Below are positions 55,601-64,000 of a DNA stretch of 64,000 bases, one piece after another. The translations under genes and the position numbers were made by a program. Source of the stretch: Arachis hypogaea. Taxonomy: Eukaryota; Streptophyta; Magnoliopsida; Fabales; Fabaceae. Under the pieces are notes generated by a model. The model was given only the letters and a program-made list of their open reading frames with translations, did no database searches and was not told the DNA's origin. The stretch spans positions 24,494,890-24,558,889 of the forward strand of contig NC_092045.1 of assembly GCF_003086295.3 (NCBI RefSeq), written 5' to 3'. Position 1 is the first letter of the stretch; every line of letters starts with the position of its first letter.

Positions 55601-57881
55601 GGTGTATTTATTTTCTTGAAATTGTTTATATGCTACTCATTGATGTTACTGCTACATAAGTGATTGTTTTCTCTGTTTATCAACAGCCACTTCAAATGTG
55701 AGTCCTTATTAGAAATATACAATGATGCACATACATTTGGCCTGAAATCAGCCAACTCTTTAGCGGCTAGTAATTCAAAATTGGCAATCTCCTGGTTAGA
55801 AGCAACCTTTCCTGAATTGCTGAACCAAGAGACAGAAGGAGACAACCATTCTTTGCTGAGAGCTAATGCTTATGCTATATTTGATGCATCACTTGTCTTG
55901 CAGGTAAACATATATTCTACGATACAACATTAAAGGTTGTATTATCAATAAATAGTAAATTGCCTTTGACACTATGGTCCATCAGTTTTGGTCTTTAAAC
56001 GATATGATTAGCCTTTTCTGTATTTTGATTTTCTAGGGACCTCTGAGAAGAGTAGGTCAGGGTCGAAATGAGGATTCATTTGGTCGTAGTGTTGAATGTG
56101 AAGGTCGTGCAGTCAGTTTTCTATACAATTTAGTCAGCAAAGACTCTATTTTAGTTACCTCCTGGAGTGGTGGACAATTACAGATAGATGCTCTAGCTGA
56201 TGAGGTCCAACCTCTCTGGACTGTTGGTAGTCCACCTCGTCTCCGTGTTGATTCCTGTGACCAAATTCTTGGCCTTGCTATGATTTGTGAAGCAACTGCC
56301 GTTGACTGTCATGATAGACTTGATCACAATGCCTGGTTGGGCAATCCACCCCCTCTGCTGAGACTGGCTATTGTAGATTTGGCACTGCCACGTAGAGCAG
56401 AAAGTGCTTACAGTATTTCTTTGTTCAGTGATACTCTTATGCCAGAAAGAATATATTCCCTTCATGATGGAGGGATTGATTCAATAGTATTGCATTTTCT
56501 TCCATTCACGAGTCAATCAAATGGGAAGGATGATACAATGAGAACGCCTTCTGTGCATCCTGTTCTTAATACATGCCAGAGTGGTTGTACGTCAGAGCCT
56601 TCACTCTCTGGTTTCCTATCATTGTCCGATTCATTTGGATATTCGTGGATAGTGGCTGTCACTCTTTCTCAAGAATGTGTTGTCCTAGAGATGAAAACTT
56701 GGAACCTCTTGCTTCCAATAAGCATTGATGCAGAGAAGCCGTCAATTCAAGCGGAAGGAGAATCAAAAGAGAGAGACAAACCAACTATAATTAGCAAAGA
56801 ACTACTTGGTGGGCCCAAGGAGGTACTTGTTCCTCAGGCAGCTCCATCTTTGCGTTCTGTTGCAGCTGATTCAATTGAAGGCAGATCTACATTACATCAG
56901 TATTTCAAGCTGTTTCATGAAACTTATGTGGAGTATGCACATAAGGTAGAACTACCAATTTTTCCCAATATGATCTTTGCATGTTTACCTTTGTTTCATG
57001 AATACCTTGTATTTACCTTATTTGATTAGACTGGGCCCATTAAGTTGCTGTCATAGGCCTTGAGTTTGTAGTATATTTACAGAATGTTGATTGTAGTTTA
57101 CATAATTAACTATATGGAGTTCAATCTTAAATACAGCTATGCTTTCGTTTTCTGTCCTAGTAGGTGTATCTGGAGCTCAAACATCATGCACCTCAGTTGA
57201 AGAAAATCATTAATGATCAACAGTCTCGTTTGGGCGATGCACAGCAGAAACTCATAAAAGTTGAGGAGAAAGAGTCTATGTTACAGAAAAGGATAGAACG
57301 TGTAACACAGATGCACAATTCCTTGGAAGAGCGTTTGCAGCGATTAAGGAACTTACCTTGTGCCCACAAAAAACCACTGTCTAGAGCGGAGCGACAATTT
57401 AAGTCTGAGCTTGGTAAATGTTCTAATATAATTATCATATGTTTTGCCCACGACCTTGTGCTTGATCTTATGTGATGAATCTCTTTTTTCCCCTAACCTA
57501 TACATCTCCCTCCCTGCATTATCTACTGTTTATATGTCTATATATCTGCTGAGTATTTTGAGATACTGAATCATACTCATACCTTTATTCTTGCCAGACC
57601 ACTTCAGAGAAGTTGAGTTGGATGCCTTGCATTCTTCCGTTGATGCGCTAAATGAAAGGCTAAGAAGACACATGCAAGCATCCACTAATGCTAGTCGCCA
57701 ACAACAAAGAATAGCAGGGAAGAAAGTTGGTGCTGGGGAGGACCAGATGTCTATGCTCAAATCATCCCTTGAAAAACTCACTCTCGTAAATACTGAAAAT
57801 TCAAAGAAAGTTAAGCTTGTTGAGTCTACTCTGAAAAACAAAGAAAAAAGCAGCAGAGAACCAAGCCTGCCTTTGCTTTAA
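52677..57881 (+). CDS. NUP88: NUP88/MOS7 nuclear pore complex protein, nine exons
   Basis: Nucleoporin Nup88 (MOS7 in Arabidopsis, required for immune signalling and nuclear retention of defence proteins). Exons by consensus GT/AG sites and frame: 52677-52964, 53065-53216, 53793-53915, 54729-54873, 55402-55463, 55687-55903, 56037-56945, 57164-57413, 57598-57881. They sum to 2430 bp, giving 809 residues, the length I expect for MOS7. The N-terminal half should fold as a beta-propeller (for example WDGASRLYFWDYHANTLHR and AIWHPYSDTHLGILSSDSVF). The C-terminal third is coiled coil (KIINDQQSRLGDAQQKLIKV, MLKSSLEKLTLVNTENSKKV). No stop or frameshift is visible. The start ATG at 52677 follows GGCGCC and is the first in frame. 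The 5' flank is only 60 bp of gene DNA before the hAT insertion. Confidence 0.92.
55350..55389 (+). repeat. (TTTTG)n microsatellite next to NUP88 exon 5
   Basis: About eight TTTTG units lie in intron 4, ending 12 bp before the acceptor AG of exon 5 (exon start 55402). It probably forms part of the polypyrimidine-like tract. Confidence 0.85.
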
Positions 57882-58376
57882 AACCGTCCTGTATTTTACC
57901 TTCTATCATTGGACAGTGTGGTTCTTAGTTAAGCTCCTGTACTGTGGCTACGTGTAACTTATGAAGTAACTTCATTTGCCAATGTCAAAAGGAAAGTAGT
58001 TGCAAAATATTTGTATGATTTACCTGATTCCCCTTCAATATGGAAAGCATTAGAGAAGTAATGTTAGGGTACTTTTTAGTATTTATTCCTTTTTGAAATG
58101 GAGCATCCATTAAAAGCTTGTCAAATTCATTTTGGCTGGTCACCAATGGCAAAAACATTTGTTTAAAATATGTGCTGCAAATGGGTATCGCTGATCAAAT
58201 CATCATTATGAACCAACGGTTGGTTGAAGTGCTGTGTTTTTCACTTAACCAGTGGTTTCGAATTTCAAGTCCTGGACAATGGACATGGGAAACTGGTATT
58301 GGAGTTTATCTCTTCAACTTGCCTCTGCTGAAGCATTCTTAAAAAATGACAGGCGGGCAATTTAATTAAATTTTAT
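57882..58376 (+). other. NUP88 3' untranslated region and downstream flank
   Basis: Follows the TAA at 57879-57881. AT-rich with T-rich stretches; several AATAAA-like variants but no single clear polyadenylation signal. A short ORF here (58118-58342) is not a gene. Confidence 0.45.
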
Positions 58377-59005
58377 AGGGTAAAATATTTTGTCTTTATA
58401 GTTTAAAATTTTAAAAATATTCTTAATTTTTTGTTTCTAAGTTTTCAAAAAGTTTAGAATTAATCCAACAATAATGCATGAAAAATTGATTGTGTTAAAG
58501 GTTGTTCTTGTGAAATTGTTGAATTGATCTTAAAATTTTTTTAAAAAATTAGTTGTCAAAGGTATATTTGATGCAAATCAAAAAGTTTTGGGACAAAATA
58601 ATAGAATTATGAAAAGATGAATCAAAAAGTTTAAGAGAGAAAATTTAAGAGAAAACGACGAGAAAGAGAGTATATTAAATCCACACTTGTAGAATTGAAC
58701 TATAGACTACTAAGGCTCACTGTACAACTAACCCCAGGTTACTTATTTATATTACAGCTCCTAACTAACTCAATAAATCCTGATAATCAACTCTAGCTAA
58801 CTCCTAACCAAATCAACAAAGTAACAAACCCTCATAATCAACTCTAGCTAACTTTGGACCACAACTCTGTTGCCCTGTTGCATAACTACTCTCTTCTCTT
58901 TTTTAAACTGGACTTCACAGTCTCTATACAAAATTGAAACAATAAAATTTATGGGTGTTTTAAAACTTTTATCAAATTTTAAATATAAAAATATACTTTA
59001 TCCAA
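58377..59005. mobile_element. Possible MITE with an LTR-like insert
   Basis: The left part GGGTAAAATATTTTGTCTTT and the inverse of the right part GGATAAAGTATATTTTTAT are similar over about 70-80 bp, giving a weak inverted repeat. The centre (58640-58915) resembles the inverse of a small copia LTR, with TAATATAAATAAGTAACC and a duplicated AATCAACTCTAGCTAACT. Boundaries are approximate. Confidence 0.45.
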
Positions 59006-59328
59006 TTTTATAATTGTTTGGATTTATATTATTTAGGAAAGATACTGTAGAGCATTTTTCTCTGTTCTTGACTTCTTGGTTTCGATCTACTGAAGAATTT
59101 ATTGTCGGGCTAGTTGTATGGTCTGTACTCTCTAATAAAAGTAGGTTGAGTTTTATTAGTTCTATTTTTAATTATAGAAGTTCACGGCATGATCCGTGTG
59201 ATGCACAAAAAATGCTAAACCAAGTCACTTCTACAAGTTAATATAATTAGGTCACACTAAAATTACCTTAATATATACACCATTATTCTTAATTTTTTTT
59301 ATTAGGCACATGCAAAACATAATTGCAG

Positions 59329-60334
59329 TATAGTTGTCAGAATCGAATCGGTAATCGAACCGGTAAGGTTATTAGGTCACTGAGTTATTGGTTCAACTGG
59401 TGGGTCACTGGTCGAACCGGTTAACCCGGTATAATTAAATAATTATGTAAAATTTAATTATTTTTCTTTATTATAAGTACTTTTATTTTATTTCTATAAA
59501 AATAATTATCATTTTCAAATCTTAATACTTTATTAATTAATTTATATTTATTATATTATTATATTATTATAAGTAAAAACTTACATACAGTTAATTTTCA
59601 TGTGAAGTTGATATTTAAAAACAGTTAGATAATTTGACAAGTTTAACTAAATATCATCTAATGATTTTCAACCATCAACTTCATATGAAGACAACTACAT
59701 GTGAGTCTTTACCTATTATTGTATACTATAAGTATTTATTGAAAAAATAATATTAATAGATATCATATAATCATGAAAAGAAAAAATAAATTATGATTAA
59801 TAATTTTTTTATCTTTTTAATATATATATTTTTAATAAAATTTATAGTTAAATAAAATATAATTGATTTAAAAATTAGTGACTTTAAAATTAAAATTAAT
59901 TGAATATAAGTAAATACAAAATTGCTATATGTATTATAATTTGGATATATATTAGTAAGAAGCAATGTAGCTTGGTGGTTAGATTACCTTTCTTGCAACC
60001 CTGGAGTCAGCGGTTGGAACCTTAGAACAGCCATTTTGGCAAATCTTTCAAAAACTACACAGCTTTGACACTTGGCACGCTGGAGTCTATGGAGAGCATG
60101 GTGGACTTGCAGAACCAGTTGCATCGTAGCTTCGCCTTCAGTTGGGATTGAACGGTTTGGTCCGGTTCGATTTTCACCAGATTTGACCGGTTTTAACTGG
60201 TTCGTTACGGGTTTAACCGGTTCGTTCCGATTCTCTATCTTAAATGGTCCTAACCTTGGATCGGACCAGTATAGAGTCCGATTTATCGATTTTTCGATCG
60301 AACCGATCGATTCGGTCCGGTTTTTACAACTATA
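59329..60334. mobile_element. Fourth hAT-family copy, about 1 kb
   Basis: Starts TATAGTTGTCAGAATCGAAT, and the inverse of the end is TATAGTTGTAAAAACCGG. AACCGG-type motifs are dense near both ends. Flanks TAATTGCA and TAATTACA agree at seven of eight bases if the ends are shifted slightly. The centre is AT-rich and holds a tRNA-like piece (59965-60018). No transposase. Confidence 0.75.
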
Positions 60335-60340
60335 ATTACA

Positions 60341-60898
60341 CATCTTACATTGATACACCAAATGAAATAAACTAAGCCCGCCTCTTAGAAATGAAAACCA
60401 CCATTTTTTTAAGAATAATATTAAAATATAGTTTTTACTTTTTACCAAAAAAATATATTAAAATACAGCTTACGTCATGATAAAAATTAATTATCAACAA
60501 TATGATATAAAATAAAAAAGCTTCATAAATTACATAAATAAAATAATAAAATATGAAAAAATAATAAAAGAATTTCATTAATTAAACACAATTTTTTTGT
60601 ATTGTATGGCCTATAATAGAATTAGTTAGCAACTTAAAATTAGAAAATAAGATACAATAATAAGCATATAAAACACTTAAAATTAATTTTAAAAAATTTG
60701 ACTATATGTTAATTTACCACATTTTTTTGTTGTTACCTAAAGTATTTTATTTTTTCATTGTATATAACATTCAAAATCTTGTATAACTTGAAAGTGAATT
60801 ATAATTAATTTTAGAGGGACATTTGTAAATAAAAAATAATGAGAGAAATAAATAAATTTGAGGATAAAATAATTATGATAAAAATATATCAATCAAGA
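60341..60898. other. AT-rich sequence, no gene seen
   Basis: Nothing recognisable. Confidence 0.4.
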
Positions 60899-61062
60899 AA
60901 AGAATTATAATATATTGTCTTGAATCATTACATTTTTAAGACAGTAAAATCATAAAGTATAAAAAAAACTAAATTTTTGGAAAGAATTATAATATATTGT
61001 CTTGAATCATTACATTTTTAAGACAGTAAAATCATAAAGTATAAAAAAAACTAAATTTTTGG
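60899..61062. repeat. Tandem duplication, two copies of 82 bp
   Basis: 60899-60980 and 60981-61062 are identical by eye; each starts AAAGAATTATAATATATTG. Confidence 0.95.
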
Positions 61063-61739
61063 TTGATAAATGTTGTAACTAAAGTAAAATGTAACTATAA
61101 TACCTATATTATATTGGTTCCAAGATGACTCACTCACATAAATAACGCTATGTAACAATAATCAGAAATTAATAACATAATAGAAATAGGAGAAGAGCAA
61201 AACAACAACAACAACAATAAAACAATGTAATCAACCAGAAGCAGAAGCAATCAGAAGCAACAATAATCAGAAATCAACAACATAATAAAAGCAGAAGCAG
61301 AAGAAGAATGAAACCAGAAGCAGAAGCCGCGCGAGCCATCACAGCGCCGCCACCCTTTTCTTATTCTCTCTTCACGCTACTCTAATGCCACCGTCACAGC
61401 GGGAAGCTCTCTTCTCCTCCCTCGGCTCACCTCCAATTCACGCCATCTTCTTTGAGCTCCACCTTCACTGTCGGCCTCTCCTCCACCCACCATCATAAAA
61501 CTATCGAAGCCTTCCCCTATTTTTGTCTCGAACCAGATCCCACTGTCATCGAGCACCTCCGCTGTGCCTAGAGGAGCAGCAGCGAGATCCAACGACCGAA
61601 CGACGACGAGCAGCGACGACGACGAGGAGCAGCTGCAACGGATTCCCTTCCCCTTTCCTTCCCCACCTTTCCTTCCCCCTCTTCCTCCCTGACCCCCTCG
61701 TGTGATTCTCTTCCCCTGTTCCCCAGCCCTTTATCTCGA
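61063..61739. other. Sequence with CAA/GAAGCA-type repeats and a GC-rich part
   Basis: 61195-61330 is simple-sequence-like (AAC and AGAAGC units). 61325-61700 is GC-rich, similar in character to the centre of the small MULE at 34886-35790. The ORFs here show no known domain. Confidence 0.4.
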
Positions 61740-61925
61740 TTTTCTTTTTTTTGTCTTTTATATTCTTTTAATTAGGGGTAATTTGGTAATAAATATTAAA
61801 ATTTTGGTAAAAAGGACGATTTTAAAACTAAGTTAAACCTTCAAAACTATTTTGTAGGCAAAAAACGCTGTAGACAAAAAAATTTTTGACCTCTACGTTA
61901 GGAACTAAATTTCTACTTAACCCTA
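61740..61925. mobile_element. Right arm of a small MULE like that at 34886-35790
   Basis: TAGGGGTAATTTGGTAATAA, GGTAAAAAGGACGATTTTAA and GACCTCTACGTTAGGAACTA match the inverse of the left arm of that element. The left arm of this copy was not found, so it is probably truncated. Confidence 0.7.
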
Positions 61926-62424
61926 TTTTTTATCACTCAAACTTACTAACAATCATAAGAATATAAGGGAGAATTTTTGAAACAAACACTAAGCATTTTG
62001 ATTCATGAATGGATTATTAACAACATACATATAAAGCCTTTATATAGGCAAACCTTTATAATAAAATAATAATTCTTATAACAACTAAGCACTAGTTGTA
62101 ATATTTCATGAAACTAGTAGAAACTTGACTAGCCAAATTTCTTATTCAACTTTACTTCAAATTTTTGAAGTTTAGTCATTAACTTAAAGCTTTCAATTCA
62201 TAATTCTTCTAGTATAGAGGTGATGAATGCAATTGTCATATAGATGCTTCATGGTTCTTCTTTTACTTGTTTCATTAAAATCAACTTAATCTTGTAGCTT
62301 CCAATTTTGTCTATGAGATAAAATTTGACTTGTGATTCTTGTAGTTTCTAGTTTAATCACTTGTAATTTTTGTAGCTTCTAATTTTATAAAAGTTCTAGT
62401 ATGGTACAAGTTGATTTAATTTTT
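61926..62424. other. AT-rich sequence, no gene seen
   Basis: May contain part of an LTR (TATAAAGCCTTTATATAGGC at about 62030), but no boundaries are seen. Confidence 0.35.
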
Positions 62425-62558
62425 AGGGTTAATTATGATTTTGGTCCCTAAGATATAGGCTAAAATTTTTTTTTGTCACCAACCTTTTTTTCCAAACAAA
62501 ATTGTCTCTAAAATTTAACTTGGTTTTGAAATCGTCCTTACCTTAGGAACCAAAATCC
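62425..62558. mobile_element. Short derivative of the same small-MULE family
   Basis: Starts GGGTTAATTATGATTTTGGT and ends with the inverse GGAACCAAAATCCTAC. The arm continues through TTGAAATCGTCC before being cut short. About 134 bp. Confidence 0.55.
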
Positions 62559-62564
62559 TACGAA

Positions 62565-64000
62565 GGTGGTGGTGCGGTTTTTGCAACCACAAACTAACCG
62601 ACAAGTGCACTGGGTCGTACCAAGTAATACCTCAGGTGAGTGAGGGTCGATCCCACGAGGATTGATGGATCAAGCAACAATGATTGGTTAAACCACTTAG
62701 TTAGGCAAGCAGAAAAGAGTGTTTTGGTATTCAAAGAACATTAAACAATAATTAAGAATTTCAGAATGCAAGCAGTAAAGAAGTTGTGAAATATATATGG
62801 AGAAATAGTTAAGGTTTCAGAGATATCTATTTTCTGGATTGATTTTTCTTACTAATTTATTTTAATCATGTAAGATTGAATTCATGGCAAACTATATGTG
62901 ACTAGACCCTAATTCCTTAGATCTTTCTAGTCTCCTCTAAAATTCATTAACTGCTAATTTCTTGGTCAATTAATTCCAATTAGAAGCTGCATGATCAAAT
63001 TTCAGTTTGAATGCCACAAAAATTATAATTACCCAAAAATAAAGGGATTATATGTCACGTATCCCATTAAATCCAAATAATTAAAATTAAGGAGAAATTA
63101 TTTTTAATCTGTTGTTCAAGTAAAGAGTTTTTCCAAGTTATACAAGAACACAGTTAGAACATGGGTCATACTTCCGTTCCACCCAAATTCATAAAAAAAA
63201 GAGCGAAAATAATTCTTGAATTATAAAACAAAACATGAATTAAAAGACAAAAACAATAGAATCAATCCATACAAATAGACAGAGCTCCTAACCTTAACAA
63301 TGGAGATTTAGTTGCTCATGGTTCAGAGAAGAAAATAAGGATTCAGGTAAACTGTGGAATACCCTCCTGTTGTTAACTAATTAATTTTGTCTTTTATATT
63401 TCATCCTAATTAATTTAAAATCTAATATCTAAAATTAAGATAATATCTTTTTCTATTTTCAAATTCAAATTTGAATCAGAATCAATTAAATAATCCACGC
63501 CTTGTAACGTGGGGACCACTTGGCTTCACTAGATCCGCGCCTAACTTGGCAGAGAGCTGCGCCTTACTTGAGTGCCAAAATGGGGCCCGAAAATTGCCCC
63601 CAGCGTTTTCTGCTTTCTCTGCACGTCGCGCATGTCACGCGTACGTGTCAGTCACGTGTACGCGTCGGTGGTCTTCTTCGCGTGTCACGCGTACGCGTCA
63701 GGTATGTGCACGCGTCGCTGCACAAATTTGCTTTTCACGCATACGCGTCAGGTACGCGCACGCATAGCTCTTCGCTGATCATCTTCTTTAATTCTTGAGC
63801 TCCTTCCATTTGTGCAAGCTTCCTTTCCATCAAATCCAGCCAAATGCTACCTAAAATACACAAAATTGCATGAAACTCAAAGTAGCATCCATAGTGGCTA
63901 AAAGATAATTAATTCTTGATTAAACTTAGTAATTTAAATACAAATTCACTAGGAAAAGAAAAGAAAGATGCTCACGTATCGCAACCAAAATAATACAGGC
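62565..64000 (-). repeat. LTR of a gypsy-type element, running off the window edge
   Basis: Contains GGGTCGATCCCACGAGG, related to the motif near the left end of the LTRs at 4007 and 6536, and an ACGCGTACGCGTC cluster at 63620-63770 in the same relative position. The left end is near 62565 and the right end is beyond the window. No coding sequence. Confidence 0.65.
63620..63770. repeat. Cluster of ACGCGT-type palindromic CpG motifs (5)
   Basis: About ten copies of CACGCGTACGCGTC and variants occur in 150 bp inside the LTR. The three overlapping ORFs over it are by-products of the repeated motif in each frame. Confidence 0.85.

Noticed and set aside
55276..55659. 127-residue ORF spanning NUP88 exon 5
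   Set aside because: It includes introns on both sides; only 55402-55463 is coding.
60072..60448. ORFs on both strands at the right end of the hAT copy
   Set aside because: Composed of AACCGG/CCGGTT motifs of the element's end; no protein family.
63620..63770. CRISPR-like short repeats
   Set aside because: The repeats are overlapping palindromic variants without regular spacers, in plant nuclear DNA.
63471..63798. Three overlapping ORFs of 68-98 residues
   Set aside because: Same by-product of the ACGCGT cluster in an LTR.

Overview
The window is plant nuclear DNA, most probably from a legume and likely Arachis (peanut or a wild relative). This rests on intron-rich gene structure, tRNA-Met and tRNA-Asp-type primer binding sites, legume-style MULE/CACTA/hAT elements, and clusters of ACGCGTACGCGT-type motifs that I associate with Arachis LTR retrotransposons. 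The genus is inference; the plant assignment is firm. Almost everything is transposable element (TE), deeply nested. I recognise one intact host gene, a nine-exon NUP88/MOS7 nucleoporin gene at 52677-57881 (+).

Region 1 (1-18239): a Ty1-copia element (8017-18239, +) whose 5' LTR is interrupted by a minus-strand non-autonomous Ty3-gypsy-like element (1-8016). The gypsy element carries a solo LTR (4007-5483, TSD GTTCT). The copia body holds a GC-rich hAT-like element (9076-9569). Its 3' LTR is split by a 5.2 kb CACTA element (12994-18209) carrying fragments of an isoflavone-reductase-like gene and a FORKED/VAN3-binding-protein-like gene.

Region 2 (about 19453-44512): a MULE with a PB1-like ORF (MULE1) whose right terminal inverted repeat is split by a second, 19.4 kb MULE-like element (MULE2, 24958-44393). 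MULE2 carries a decayed FAR1-type transposase (+), a Ulp1/C48 protease gene (-) and a gene with an RNase H1 N-terminal type hybrid-binding domain (-). MULE1 also contains a gypsy solo LTR (21435-24584), itself split by a copia-type solo LTR (21703-23265, TSD GGAAG). MULE2 is further interrupted by a hAT element with an 8-bp TSD (30204-30825), a small MULE with a 9-bp TSD (34886-35790) and an L1-type LINE with a 10-bp TSD (39432-43925).

Region 3 (45028-52608): hAT elements of one family. One 4.9 kb copy (TSD GTGGTAAT) contains a second copy plus a patch in which a 243-bp 25S rRNA fragment is fused to LTR sequence. A third copy (50721-52608, TSD CCAGAAAG) ends 68 bp upstream of the NUP88 start codon.

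Region 4 (52617-64000): the NUP88 gene, then more TE-derived DNA: a MITE, another hAT copy, an 82-bp tandem duplication, a small-MULE arm, and an LTR fragment running off the right edge.

All coordinates, alignments and repeat boundaries were made by eye; identity levels are approximate.
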